This document shows, piece after piece, positions 1 through 11,908 of a stretch of DNA of 64,000 bases. The notes under the pieces are model-generated. The model searched no databases. It was not told the origin of the DNA and worked only from the letters and a program-made list of their open reading frames with translations. A program made the translations under genes and the position numbers. The stretch comes from Gnetum montanum (Eukaryota > Streptophyta > Gnetopsida > Gnetales > Gnetaceae). The stretch lies in contig MNCI01004656.1 of the NCBI GenBank assembly GCA_015680685.1, positions 2,024,907 to 2,088,906 on the forward strand, given 5' to 3'. Position 1 is the first letter of the stretch. Each line of letters begins with the position of its first letter.

Positions 1-112
1 CAAAATAGTATCTAATTCTTAAGCCTTACAAATAATTCTTGATGTACTAAAAGTATAAGGCTTATGAACCTAGAGGCTTAATTTTCAGCCCTCCTTCTAG
101 CGCCAAAAGAAC
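1..112 (-). mobile_element. Start of the internal region of an LTR retrotransposon that runs off the left edge
   Basis: On the minus strand the sequence next to the LTR that follows reads TTTTGGCGCTAGAAGGAGGG (plus 90-109). This is the usual form of a Ty3/gypsy primer binding site and leader (TTGGCG...). It sits four bases from the CA end of the LTR. The coding part of the element would lie left of position 1, outside the window. Nothing coding can be read in these 112 bases. The element type is inferred from the primer-site form only. Confidence 0.6.
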
Positions 113-1322
113 TGTTGGCGACCATTTGGGACGCGACCACCAATGAGTGTCCTTGAACAGGATTTAGGTGCTTACTAGTCTCTGGCAACACCAAGGCCCA
201 GATACCTCCAAATAAACTTAGTAGTTAATGTGAGTATGTGTGTGTGCTGTTGCAGCGTGTGGTTGTGTAAAATGTAACAATTACGTTGTGTGAACTACAT
301 ATGACTTACTTTAAAGAGATTCAGCCAACTTTACCCAGTACTGTGAGTTCTTGAAAATTTCCTATTTTGTTCAACTGCCTAGTCTATGTGGTCCTTATAA
401 TACCTACTTGTAAGAAATAAAATTTTCCAAAAACATTTGAGCACAACTCCACAATCTACTCCTAATTTTCCCCAGAGAAAGAGATAGTTCCACAAGAAAA
501 CTAGAAATAGAGCAAGATTCGATGGAAATAAGCAGAAAAGAAAAGAAAGCAGATTTGTGTAGACCTCAAATATTTAAACAAGGTAAAATGACGTGATTAA
601 AAACTTCGCAATAAAGCTATCCAAAATTCAATATCTACGAATTGTTCAAACTTCTAAGGCTCAAACAAGCAATATCTTCAAGACAATCCTACTATGCTAC
701 CAAAAATTGCTGTGTAAACTACCATGCACGAGACTCCATTTTGACTAGATAATAGATGTCAACGATTGCATTCAAACAGAACCTTTAAAAGACTTGACAA
801 TTTCTGATTGAAAAACCACGAGAATTCACTTTAAAGATAAAAAGAAGCTATTCTAGTCCCATCAAAATACCAAATATTTTCTGAACCCTCTCGCCTACTG
901 AATTGTTCAATGGCGTGACTACAAACAAAGGCTCTCTTACAACAATCCCAATAGTAGTTCCCACACGTTACACAATAACAAAATTTACTACTAAAATGCT
1001 CTCAAGGCTTTTAAACACAAGCGCTTCTATGGCAAAATTTTAAGAGAAATTTCTATCGGTCAATAAGAACAATAAGAGTAATCTAAAAATCCCAAAATTA
1101 CTTGCCAAGGATGATACTATCTAAACCACTAGCTAAACAATTTAAACAATACAAAAAATGAAATGCATAACTCACAAGACCATGACAAAGAGGCTGAAAT
1201 CTTTATTCTAGCAAGCCATCTTGCAAGAAATCTTCTTTACAAATCTTCTTTGATTTCAAGTGTGATGTGTGAGACCCCTTATGATTCCAATGTTCTTCCC
1301 CCTCCCCTATTGACCCTTGAAG

Positions 1323-1334
1323 CCTTTTTATAGG
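1323..1334 (-). promoter_or_regulatory. TATA box of the left-edge LTR
   Basis: Minus-strand CCCTATAAAAAGGC is a strong TATA box. It lies about 120 nt upstream of AATAAA at 1202-1207, as expected for LTR-driven transcription toward the left edge. Confidence 0.6.
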
Positions 1335-1350
1335 GTTCCAAGGTAGGTAG

Positions 1351-1745
1351 GGAAGTTACATATTTAAAAATATCTCACCTAACTTCTCTCCCAAGTAACT
1401 TGGCCAACCAATCAGAAGATTACTTGCCCAACAAGTTAGGTAAGTTACAACAATTTTGGGTGGTTGCAACCACCAAAGAGAAAAAGAGGTTGACAAGTGG
1501 CCTTGGTAGTTACAATATACAATCTTTAAGAAACTTACGAATACAAGCTATAGTTACAACTTACTCCATACATATATATCCCTTGTATTTTGCTTCACCA
1601 AAATGAGATGTCAAGTCTTCTAAGTGATGTATAGGGAAGTTACAATTTCCAAATAGCTCAAAAATATCTCTCCTAACTTCTCTCTCAAGGAATTTGACTA
1701 ACCAATCAGAAGATTACTTGTCCAACAAGCTAGGAGAAGGTTATG
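1351..1745. repeat. Two direct repeats of about 100 bp in the U3 region
   Basis: The block AGGGAAGTTACA ... AATATCTC(A/T)CCTAACTTCTCTC ... CCAATCAGAAGATTACTTG(C/T)CCAACAAG(T/C)TAGG occurs at about 1349-1440 and again at about 1632-1731. The copies differ at scattered bases and lie about 285 bp apart. Sub-repeats upstream of the TATA box are common in plant LTRs and can vary promoter strength. Function here is inferred. Confidence 0.6.
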
Positions 1746-1760
1746 TGGTTAGGGAGTTAC

Positions 1761-4190
1761 GAAGTCATGCATGAAATGAGGAGCATTTTATGCTAACTTT
1801 AATGTAATGTGACATTGAATTGGATAACCAATATTGCAAATTTTTAATGGGCAGTAAATAATATATTTCATAACTTGGGATAAATGATGGCAGGTCTCTA
1901 AGACTTCATACGATGAGTACTTCATATTGTGAATATATATGTATCTATATGTAGATATTACTGGTTAATTTATACTCCATTTGACAATATGCTTGAGTGG
2001 TAGAAATAATTGAATAATTTTTGGAAAAGAAACGGTGAAACGATTTTCCTTCTCTTCCTTGTAAATCGTGTGGAGGTTTCTTCACAGTTCCAGGGCAACG
2101 GTCTTTCTCTTATTTCTGCTCAGAACCTGCAAGAACCGACACATGTTTGCGTCAAGATCCAATATGAAGCGTCATCAAAACTGCAGATTCAAACTGCTTC
2201 CATACGAGAAGGCTCTGCAACCACGATCTAATTTTGCTGTCGCGCACTGGAGGAGAACAACTCGCCCTAAACAGAGGGTTTCAAAATCTATTTTGCCTCC
2301 TAAACTAATTTATGGCTTCCTGCGTTTTTTGTTCTCCCTTTTTTCTATTTTCCTTCCTTTGTTTTTCTGTTTGCCAAATTACGGGCCAATATTTCGTAGA
2401 TCTTTGTCCGGCGGATCCGCAGCCTACATCACGAAAAGAATGAAAGAAGAAGAAAAAAAATGCCATGGCCTGCAATACAAATCGGGGTTTTAACAGGGCA
2501 TAACCCCTTTCCTCACATGTTTTGTAAATGAGGGTTTCAAAATTTTTCTGAGTCTACGCCAGGGTGAACATCGCGGTGAGTGGTGTTGCGCATTTTCCTG
2601 CAATGCGGTCTCCTTCACCTTCGTTGTTTTCCTTATCTCCACTATTTTCCTCTTCAGCAGGTGTAGTATACGGTGGGGGTTGATTTGCCTTTTTTCTTCA
2701 TAATCTTAAAACAATGAAGGCATTGCTAGTTTTGTTACATTTTTGATTTTGTCTTGCAAGGATATATCCAGGTTTTGACAACCGGGATCTACAACTTAAT
2801 GATTTCACATGAATCACATACTTCCTTCCTTGCCATAGTACCAATTTCTGGTTTTAATAAAGAGATAATTTGGCACCTTTATCGCAAATTCTTCACCAGT
2901 GAATTACTTCCCTAAGAACACCCAACCTTCAACACTAAAGCTGAAATTTACTTGTGCATTTACAACCATAGATTCTTCCAATAAAATATTTCAACTGTTC
3001 CATGGAATGGTCAAATGTGCCAACAGTAGCGTTCTTCAAAAATGCATAACTAGGAGGGCAAGGTGTCACAGCATTTTGAGATGGCTTCTCGGACTAGCCT
3101 AATTACTTGGAAGTGTAGACCCTGCCCCTTTCCCCCACCATAAACCTTATCTTACTTTCTGCTTCCCTTATATTTATGACCATCCTTACCCTCTCCTTTT
3201 CTTTGTACAGAATGCGACCATACAGGAAGCCATTCACACATGACAACCATCACATCCATGAACTAGCATAACATAACTCTCCTCATGGAAAGCATCTATA
3301 TTCCAAAAAAAAAGAAAAAAAGTAGGCAAAGCTAGGTAAAATGGATGAAACACAACTCTTCCAGGCCATACGAGCGTAACACAACTCATCCAAGCTAGCC
3401 CTGCATATACAGTACAGCAGCGTAACCTCTCAAGAAAACACCCGCAAGGATTTATCTAATAACATGTTTGCAAAGTATCCTGCTCATGCTTGAGTCTTCC
3501 CCAAACCTCCCTCCATCATAACTGTAAAATTCTCCACTGCTCATTGCATTACCACCTTCGCATTTCTAGGTTGACAGAGCAACAGCTGATGGATGATGTT
3601 GGCGTCTTTACCTCTGTGGTCTTTCGTATTCCTTGTTGATGTCTCTCGGGAAAGCCATCAAAACTTCAACAAAGAGGGGCCATTGAAACACCATGAAATT
3701 TCGAGACCTTGATGATTCTGCAAAGTTTCGAAGTTTAGGCAAAAGATTTCCACAAGTGGCACATCTTAGCAAGTTTTCTTTTTTTCGGCTAAGGGCCTAC
3801 TACGCTACGCTACGCAACTTAGTGTAGTAGACTCCAGAAGATAGAATAGAACAAGGGATGCGTAGCAATAACACTTCAACTTCGCAAGCTAGCCATGTTC
3901 AAAAATCTTAACTTTTGTCATGTTACGTTGGGTTATGCTATGCAGTGTGACACAGCGTAACGCAAGCAGCATAGTTGACTTAGCTGTAGCAACAAAGGTA
4001 ACAAAATTCAAGTAGCAGCAGTCATTACACTATGATACGCTCTCTAGCATATCACAGTGTAGCCGCAGGACAATATGCTACTGAAGATCTGGAAATTCAA
4101 TGCTAAAGGCGAGGGTGGCTATACTACGCTTCAGAGCGTAACACAGCATAGCGCCACGAGCTTCAGCTATAGAACATCAGGTCAACATTA
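1761..4190. other. Gene-free stretch with a dispersed AGCGTAAC motif
   Basis: No reading frame resembles a known protein. Short open stretches (for example around 2010-2490) have no recognisable domain and overlap in different frames. From about 3,340 to 4,160 the octamer AGCGTAAC or its complement, and the related CTACGCT, recur on both strands (3,363; 3,420; a triple near 3,798; 3,955; 4,134 and others). No transposon termini could be identified. Confidence 0.4.
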
Positions 4191-4922
4191 TTTTGTATGC
4201 CCGGGAAACACATCATCTAAATCGTGTTTTCTCCTAACCCTAATCTTATAAATACCCTGGTTGACGATGCTCAAAGGGTTGGCAATTTTGACAGTTTTTG
4301 GCAAAGATTGGTGAGACGACAAGAAAGAGTTGGCAATAGAAGAGCATCCACGGTGATAGAGAGAAGATTTTGACCAGAGACTTCAAGTTAGTAGACACTT
4401 TGCTTCGAGCCTGACTCCCTTGCGTCCAGATTGGCTAGTAAATAAGGTAGATTGGCCTTTGCTTGTTTAATCTCTAAGTAGCTTCTTGTTGGTGGCGGGT
4501 ACTTCGTCCAAATTGGAGTCTGCCTGTAAATCTCATTGTATTCATCATATTTATTTATAAGGTGGATCCCAGATCTTGGGATCGTCCATGTTCTAAATTC
4601 AATTCATTGTGCCCTGTTCACATTGAATCCTACAATCATTTTTCATAATTTACATCATCTTCATTGCCTTCAAAATTTGATCTTGAAACAGATCTTGTTT
4701 TCTCATAGATCGATAATATATTTTCATGTCAAATCGTTGCCTCGTTATATGATCGTTGAAAAATTTACTGACTAAGTAAGTCTTTGTCTGATCAACAAGA
4801 TTGTTCAGAGCACCTTAGATTCATTTTTCTTCAGCATGGCCCTTGCCTGGATCCGGGGTTAAAACTGTGTACACGAAAAGTCTCCTCAGTGTTTCTAGCA
4901 ACCGATGTTTTCCGTCGTTACA
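4190..4922 (+). repeat. LTR-like sequence, possible solo LTR
   Basis: The stretch has a TATA box (CTTATAAATACCC, about 4,247-4,259) followed by a long non-coding region. It ends CGTCGTTACA at 4,922, the form of many plant LTR ends. A possible start TGTTACG lies at 3,921, but the flanking five bases (TGTCA and ACCCC) do not match, so no target duplication supports those limits. No primer site follows it. A solo LTR is the simplest reading, and an unrelated promoter-like sequence is possible. Confidence 0.3.
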
Positions 4923-4929
4923 ACCCCAC

Positions 4930-4969
4930 CTAATTAATCTAGGGTATGTCCCATGCCTAGGTTAATTAG
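4930..4969. repeat. 14-bp inverted repeat (hairpin)
   Basis: Arms 4,930-4,943 (CTAATTAATCTAGG) and 4,956-4,969 (CCTAGGTTAATTAG) pair over 14 bp with one mismatch, which is a wobble in RNA. The loop is 12 bases. The hairpin lies just behind the end of the LTR-like sequence. It could be a terminator-like hairpin or a remnant of a small inverted-repeat element. Confidence 0.5.
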
Positions 4970-6160
4970 TTAAATGGAAGATCTTATAGGTTTAATTACT
5001 AGTGAATATAATAGATAGTAGCCAAGTAGAAAATTGGATGGATATGACCTAAATTATAGAAGTAAAATAAGAATAGTAAATATGTAGAGAGATTTAACAG
5101 ACAATACTCTTTAAGATATGAAGTAGCACAAGCCAAGGAATGAAATGAGCTAAGGTAAATGGTCAAAAATGATGGTAGATAAAAAAATACATTCTTAGAT
5201 AAGTCAATACACCTTGTTTAGTATCATATCCTAGCTCAAAGGGGATGACATATAAATTTATTATGATGAATTGCTGCTACATTCATATGCACTCTGCTTA
5301 TATAGGGGAAGGGGGGGGGGTTCAGATGCTTTGAATTGTGAGTTTTGAGCATTGCCCCAACTATAAGGTTCTTGTGGGAGTGTGGCCTTGCTCATGGTGG
5401 AAGGTTCTTATGGGACCATTTTTTAAATATGAAAAACTTCTCTTTCTCTTTTTGTTATTCCCCTTTTTTCAAGGCCTTCTTCAATCATGTGATTCTTGTG
5501 GAAGTGAATTGTATGTTTGGATTTTTTTAATGGAATACTTACTTGGGTTCTAATCTAGTTTCAAATGCCTATTTCACCTTTGTTGCTAGTCCAAATATGA
5601 CACACCCTTTCCACCTTATTGACTTATCCAAGTAAGTAATTAATAGAACCATACATAGATAATCATGAACCTAACTTAGTTTTTTCTTCTATGACTCATG
5701 GAACTTTTAAAACTAAAGAATATCATTGAGAAAGAAAAAAAAAGAGTTGATTATACATAGTTTATTTGTTTATTAATTTAAGGCTCACCCTTAGTTGGAT
5801 TTTGAATTTAAACCAACCTATCTCAAGGTAGGGGGAGATGTCCTTGTCCCTTACATTTTAGACATGATGTTAATGAATTCTTTAGAGTCCCAACTAACAA
5901 TATAGTTGCCTATTATCCTCTAAATTTTTCAAGGAAATATTTATACAATGTTGTATTTATTATGTTACAAGATTGAATAAGGCATTTTCTTTAGGTTACT
6001 TCCCATAGCCTAGACTTCTAATTGAGTCTTTTCACTTCCTAAATTTTCCTTGAGTAAGTTGGATCCTCATCCTCTCTCAATTCCTCTATTTGGTATTGAT
6101 GATATTGCTTAAGTATTTGGCCATTTACTAAGAATTTAGTAGATAAGTCTTGATAGGTGC
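4970..6160. other. Gene-free stretch left of the Athila-lineage element
   Basis: No coding sequence is supported. A minus-strand TATA-like sequence (CTATATAAGCAGAG, plus about 5,285-5,298) sits beside a run of ten G at about 5,311-5,320. The Athila-lineage element on the right should end in this interval with its 3' LTR. I could not match any part of it to the candidate 5' LTR at 11,909 and beyond, so the 3' end is unresolved, deleted or too decayed. Confidence 0.4.
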
Positions 6161-6169
6161 AATTAGGAC

Positions 6170-7215
6170 ATTTCCATTACTATGGAGTTATAACACTAGT
6201 TAGGGACCTTTCTACCAAGTTGTCAGCTTTTCTCGAAATTTTTGTAATCTCATGTTGTATAATAGGAATTTATCACCTATTGAGAAATATTTCTTAAATA
6301 TATTTTTATCATGAATAATCTTCATTTTTTCTTAATTATTCTTTTCTTATCAAGTGCATGCAGATGTAATTCATCATCTTCATGTATTTGAGTCATTCTA
6401 AAGTTTTTATTTCTTTCTTCATCAAAATTTAACTGTTATGCTAATTAAATATTGGTATTTGTTCTCTATAGGAAATAAACATTATTTTACATAAACCAAT
6501 TGATAAGGTGAATATCCTAAATTTGGTTTATATGTAATCCTGTACGCCCAAAGTGCATCTTGTAATTTTTTTAATCAATATTTCTTCTTATCGAATATGG
6601 TTTTTGTTAGGATCTTTAGAATAATTTTATTTGAATTTTTCACTTGACCATTTATTTGATGATGATAACTAGTAGCTATCTTATGTTGGATTCCACAATA
6701 ATTAAGGAATTTCATCATTATTCTATTTACAAAGTAGGTTCCTTGATCACTAATGATTGCTCATAGGATTTCAAATTGTGTCAGAATATGTTCCCATAGA
6801 AATGCTACAACAACTTTAACATCATTTTTTGGGGTAGGCTTTGCTTCTACCCACTTAGTAAAATATTCTATACAAACCAAAATATATTGACATCCATTAG
6901 AGGGTAGAAATTGTCCTAATAAGTATATACCCCATACATCAAAAGGTTTCATTTTTAAGATTAGATTAAGTGGTATCTCTTGTATTTTTTTCATCGCCCC
7001 TAGTCTTTAACATTTATCACATCCTTAGACATATTTATGAGCATCTCTAAATATATTGGGCCAATAAAATCCATTTTGTAATATTTTTATAGTAGTTCTC
7101 ATACTATTAAAATGTCCATCTCTAAGGTCATCATGGCACATGTGTAAGATTTCTTTTTACTGTTCCTCAACTACACATCTTCTTGCCACATTTTCCTTAC
7201 ATATTCCATAAAGGT
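6170..7215 (-). pseudogene. Athila-lineage Ty3/gypsy integrase, inactive
   Basis: On the minus strand the order is a zinc-binding HHCC domain (H..H then GCDKC, about 7,150-7,005), the catalytic core and a C-terminal domain (GDKFLLYNMRLQKF, about 6,290-6,200). In the core WGIYLLGQF has Tyr where the family has the first catalytic Asp (WGIDFMGPF). The second Asp is kept (SDQGTYF). GQVKNSNK has Lys where the third residue, Glu, is expected (GQAEVSN). In-frame stops interrupt the chain near 7,010, 6,770 and 6,560. Two of three catalytic residues are lost, so the enzyme is dead. It follows RNase H directly, as in gypsy pol. Confidence 0.85.
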
Positions 7216-7429
7216 ATCATTTATTTCAAATGTATTTGGAGATGTTTCTTAGAAAAGAATTTTTTTCCTGTTTACTCCATTGAGTTGGTGTTTTCATACT
7301 AGGAAGGTAATTTGCTATATCTACAAACCAAGGGTCTTTGTTTATTGAAAAGAGTTGTTCATCAAGAAATTTTTCATGAAATACTCCTTTTTACCTATTT
7401 TCATCTTTGGTTTCTAGTCTAGAAAGATT

Positions 7430-7990
7430 TTATTCCACAAAATTTTCCCTATCCCTTTTGTCTAGAACATCATAATCATATTCTTGGAGTAAAAGGGACC
7501 ATCTCATTATCCTAGCATTTTCTATTTTTTTTTGTTTGCTACAAATTTAATGGATGAATGATCAATGTAAACTATGATTTTATATTGTATTAAATAATGC
7601 ATAAATTTATCCAAAGCATACATAATGACCAATATCTCTTATTCAATAGTTTTATAATTCACTTGGGCTTGATCTAGACTTTTACAAACATAATAGATTA
7701 CTATTGTTTTATTTTCTATGTATTGTTCCAACCCTGCCACCACAACTATGTCACTAGTATCATACATCAAATCAACTAAAAAATCCCAATTAGGTGCATT
7801 AATTATAGGAGTAGTAGATACTCTCTTTTTGAGTTTGGAGAATGCTTCTTCTAAATCATCAATCCATGTAAAAGGAACATCCTTTTCTAAGAGCATATGA
7901 GGTAGCATGGATATTTTTGAGAAGTCTTTAATAAATTGGCTATAATATCTGACATGTCCTAAAAAGGATCAAAGAGTGTTTAGGTTTTTT
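7430..7990 (-). pseudogene. Athila-lineage RNase H domain, decayed
   Basis: Minus-strand translation shows the thumb/connection and RNase H signatures of gypsy pol: PIINAPNWDFLVDLMYDTSD, then IVIYYVCKSLDQAQVNYKTIE and the KFMHYLI...IVYIDHSS...RIMRW block. DTSD replaces the usual CDASD, so the first acidic site keeps Asp. A stop near 7,640 splits the domain. It lies between RT (right) and integrase (left) in the correct order for a minus-strand element. Confidence 0.85.
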
Positions 7991-8760
7991 GAAGCTAGAA
8001 GTGTGCAAAATACTTTTACTTTTTCATCATGCATTCTTATTCCTTCCTTGGAAATTACGTTTCCCAAAACTACATTGCTTATGACCATTAAATGACTCTT
8101 TTCCTAGCTTAGTTTTAAGTTCTTATTAGTGCATCTATCTAAGACACATTGTAAATATTTTAATGTTTGCTCAAAATTATCCCTATATACTAGAAAATCA
8201 TCCATGAACACTTCTACATATTCTTATAACATATTAGAAAAAACCAATATCACAAACCTTTGGAAGGTGAAAGGTGCATGACAAAGACCAAAAGGCATTT
8301 GTCAATAAGCCAAGGTTCCATATGGACATGTAAAGGTTTTTTTATGCTAATATTTTGGCATAATGGCTACTTTATTTTAACCACTAAACCCATCCAAAAA
8401 TCAATAGTACTCATGCCCTTCAATTCTCTCCAAAATTTGGTCTATGTAGGATAGGGTAAAATGATCTTTTGTAGTATTTTGATTAAGTTTTCTATAATCC
8501 ACACAAACTCATCACTTGCCTCATTTTTTATGTATGACCATGATGGGGCTTACCCACTCACTATTAACTATTGGATAAATAATTCCTTCTTTCCAAAGCT
8601 TAGACATTTCATCTTTAACAAATTGCTTCAAAGCTAGATTGATTCTTCTACGGGGTATTTGAACTGGTTGAATGTTGTCTTCAAGATAGATGTGATGTTG
8701 GCATATGTTTGATGAAATTCCTTGATAGAGCTCCTCATAACTCCATGCAAATGCCTAAGA
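7990..8760 (-). pseudogene. Athila-lineage reverse transcriptase, decayed
   Basis: Minus-strand motifs in order are EWVSPIMVIHKK, VDYRKLNQNTTKDHF, FLDGFSGYN, PFGLCHAPFTFQR and the catalytic VFMDDFLVY (about 8,190-8,220). FMDD at the active site and the surrounding residues are characteristic of the Athila lineage. The two catalytic Asp are kept. Several stops break it, including a TGA just before FLDGF where the family has Cys. It would copy element RNA in the capsid particle and is not functional here. Confidence 0.88.
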
Positions 8761-9119
8761 CTTTCTTTTTAAAACTTCTACTAATTTTACTTCTTGTCCA
8801 CTAGAAATTTGGAAATTTATTATTAAGGATTAATTTTTTTTCAAGGAAAATCTGCTTAAGATTGCTAGGTAATTATTCAAGTTCTAAGGAATCATTACTT
8901 GGCGGTTTAATTTTTTCTCCTATACTCCTTAATTCAAAATTCAAAATTTGATCTAGAAGATCTTATTATTCTTTTGAGAAGGGATCTAAGGACCCTTCCA
9001 CAAAATTGCTCAATACTAATGTTTCCTTATCTTGTGTCATTGCTAATGTTGGTATTATATAAAGCATTCTTGCTACTTTAAAATATTTTTCTAATTGGTC
9101 TTATTTTTATTTTTCATAT

Positions 9120-9475
9120 ATATTAAGCATAAAATTAAGGTTGACAAAAGATAATTGGAGTTTTCTTGACCTACAACTAATTATTACATCAGCTATTGCT
9201 AACTAGGGTCTACCTAATATCATGGGGAAACAATCTGGTTCTTTTATTTTCAACATAACAAAATCAAGTAGGTATTTTCCTTTTCCAACCTCTATGATTA
9301 AATGTTCCACCAATCCAATACGTTTAACAATTGAGCCATCAGCCAAAGATATTGTCATCTTAACTTTGCTTACGTCCTCCAAATCAAGTGACCTAGCCAT
9401 TTCATATGGCATAATATTGATGCTAGAGCCTAAATCCAATAAGGCATTTTGAATGCTCTTTCCATTTATACCTGT
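9120..9475 (-). pseudogene. Athila-lineage aspartic protease, decayed
   Basis: The open stretch reads ALLDLGSSINIMPYEMARSL, followed by the flap-like region and the terminal FPMILGRP motif of retropepsins. The catalytic Asp of D-L-G-S is kept. It is broken by a stop just after GRP. It lies between gag (10.3-11.3 kb) and RT, as expected. The interval 8,760-9,120 is a degraded linker without recognisable motifs. Confidence 0.8.
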
Positions 9476-10229
9476 TAATATTGTGGGAACAACTAGATCT
9501 TGGTATTTTGAAACTTCTTGCTTTTTATAAGTTGAGACAAATTCTCAACCAAATAAACTTGTCTAGGAATTTTTTCTTTTCTTATTTTTATGCATAATTC
9601 CCTCAAATATTTGGCATAAAAAGGTATCTCTCTAATTAATTATTCTAATGAAAGGTTTAAGTATAATTCATTAAACATTTTTTTATATGTGCTTTGTTTG
9701 TAAATTCCTCTTGTAATCGTTTAGGGAAAGGAGGCGTAATTGTTTATCTATTAAAAAGAGGAGAGGTTAATGGTTGTTCTCCTTTTTCTATTAGCTCATT
9801 ACTTCCCTCCTCATTCATTATATGTGGTTGATCCTTCTATTATGTCTCTTATTTTTGAAAACTAATCTTCTTTATAAGTCTAGGCTCAGTAATGTTTCCA
9901 CTCCTAGTGATGATAGAATGCAATTATTCCTTAACCTTCCTTTGTGATGTTTGGTTTGGCTCTAGTTGGGAAGGTAATTCATTATTTGTTAGGTCTTGGA
10001 ATCATCTTCTTATCTCATTCATAAATTATCTATTTTCTTCAATAATGGAAGTAAGACTTTGAGTGAGTCTATCTAAATGTACACTAGTTTGGCTTTTACA
10101 AGGCCTATAGTAATTTTGGCAATACTATTGTTGGAAATGTGTTCGCTTTTGGAATGTGGTTGTTGGTTAACTTCTATATAGTTGGAAAGCCTTTACAGAT
10201 TCTTGTACATCCTCATGACAAAATACTAA

Positions 10230-11276
10230 GGTTGGACAGGTGGTGCAATTGTGTTGTTGCCTACCACAAAGGTTACATACTTCACATTGCATCATGTGGG
10301 CCCGTTTCTTTATTAAACAAGTTAATTCATAAACTTTTTTATTTAATTATTAATTTTTTTGAGTCATTCCTTGCATAACATTAGGTTTTGACCATCTCTT
10401 ACTATCATCAACCAATGAATCTATTATTCTACAACCATCCTCTAGTGTTACATTCAATATATTTCCACCACATGCAAAATCAACATTTTGCCTACTATAT
10501 GGTAATAGGCCTTCTTCAAATATTTGGATACGTTGGTGGGCTAGAAATCCATGGTTGGGATTTTTCAAACATAGCCCTTTGAACCTATCAAAAGTACCCT
10601 CATAGTCCTCATCTTCTTGTTGCATTAAACTCATCAATTGCTTTCTTAGCAAGTACAACTTATTATTGGAAACAAATCTTTGAAGAAAGATAGCCTTGAA
10701 CTCATCCCAAGAACTAATTTATGTCCTAAAGTTTTGTAGGCAACAATCAGCTTTGTCTTTCAAGGTTAATTTAAAGGTAATCATTTTAATTCTTTCTCGA
10801 CTTTGAGGTGATGACATTGTAGGTGTGGTTTCAAATTCTCTTATATGAATGATTCCTCTAAAAATAGGTAGTAAATGAATATTTTTTACTTCAACATCCC
10901 TACCTTGGAAAAAAACTAATGGTCCTTGGGGTATTACTAGTGTTCTTTGGTTTAATAAGTCCCCAAGAGTTTGTCCTTGATAGGCATATCCAAATAGAAT
11001 ATTAGAGCCTATACTAGTGAAAGAAAAACGAATTGAATCTTATGAAAGTGGAAGGGATGAATGATGTAAAGGGGATTCAATTCTAAAAGTAGTAGCTACA
11101 GTTGGGATCACAAATGTACTTGGTATGGAAATAGAGGCTACTGAAGTGATGGGAGTTTGAATATTTAATGTACTTATCAGTTGGGTGGTTCCTCTAATAG
11201 TGGATATGTTACTAAATATTTGGCTAAATCTTAAATTTTGAGAATTGGCTACCATAGTTGAATTTGGGATTTTCAT
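10230..11276 (-). pseudogene. Athila-lineage gag with zinc knuckle, decayed
   Basis: The minus strand carries the retrotransposon gag core: SSWDEFKAIFLQRF, then LRKQLMSLMQQEDEDYEGTF and the typical HGFLAHQRIQIFEEGLLPYS and VDFACGGN motifs that mark Athila gag. A zinc knuckle (CEVCNLCGRQQHNCTTCP, about 10,235-10,290) follows. An N-terminal open part starts at 11,276. Frameshifts and stops separate the pieces, for example near 10,720. The interval from 9,475 to 10,230 is a decayed gag-protease linker. Confidence 0.8.
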
Positions 11277-11893
11277 TTTGATTTTTGGTATGTCAAAAAG
11301 AGGGTTTAAAGATGCAAAAAATTTAAGTTTTGGTTTTAATTTTCCTTGATTTAAAATATATTTTTGATTTCCTTCTTTTTTATTATTTTACTTCTCTAGC
11401 GAGGTTGATGGAATAGAGCTAGGTTGTCCTTGTTGCTTCTGCATTTGCTTTTGATTAGTGCAGAGGCATTTATAATAGCTAATAGTATTCCTAGAAGGTA
11501 GAATTATTATTGGGTTTTTGTGTTTCTTAGTTCATTTCATTTAACAAAAATACTCTTCTGTAACACATTCATGGAAAATTAATCCAAAAAGCTTTAAGTG
11601 TGACCTAGTTGCCCCTGTAATTATTGCCTTAATTGTAACTTTTCTATAGATTTCTTTAGTTTTGGAAATTAGGGAAACTAATTCTTGTGATTGTGCCTTT
11701 TCCTGGTTTTTAATATTTTAGTTTTCTTCTTACAAGCAAAGTAATTAAAAGAAATCATTTCTAAAACTATTAACAAAAAAAATGAAAATGAAAATAATGT
11801 GTACCTTTTTAGAAGCTCTAGGTTAAATTCATAAAAGAAATCTGAAAAATATACTAAATCCTTGATGATGATTAACTTTGACAACCTCCCTAG

Positions 11894-11907
11894 CAACAAC
11901 ACCAAAT
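11894..11907 (-). promoter_or_regulatory. Primer binding site of the Athila-lineage element
   Basis: Minus-strand TTTGGTGTTGTTGCTAGGGA matches the conserved Athila leader TTTGGCGCCGTTGCCGGGGA with only C-to-T or G-to-A changes, mainly at former CpG sites. It sits one base from the presumed LTR end (plus TGACAAGC at 11,909), which orients the element and fixes its 5' internal edge. Confidence 0.7.
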
Positions 11908-11908
11908 T

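Larger units (their letters stand above)
113..1760 (-). repeat. 5' LTR of the left-edge retrotransposon (right boundary not resolved)
   Basis: The plus strand begins TGTTGGCGACC at 113, so the minus-strand LTR ends GGTCGCCAACA beside the primer site. On the minus strand a TATA box (TATAAAAA, plus 1325-1332) is followed about 120 nt later by a poly(A) signal AATAAA (plus 1202-1207). This is the U3-R-U5 order of an LTR. The U3 side contains two copies of a block of about 100 bp (1351-1456 and 1635-1745). The outer end of the LTR and the target duplication could not be fixed because the partner LTR is outside the window. Confidence 0.6.

Noticed and set aside
2010-2493. Overlapping plus-strand open stretches of 73 and 141 codons
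   Set aside because: No domain, low-complexity Phe/Leu/Arg content, and they overlap each other in different frames.
4230-4246. Telomere-like CCTAACCCTAA
   Set aside because: Only about one and a half units, with no array.
3921-4922. LTR with limits TGTTACG...CGTTACA
   Set aside because: Flanking five bases do not match and there is no primer site, so these exact limits are not supported. Only an LTR-like call is kept.
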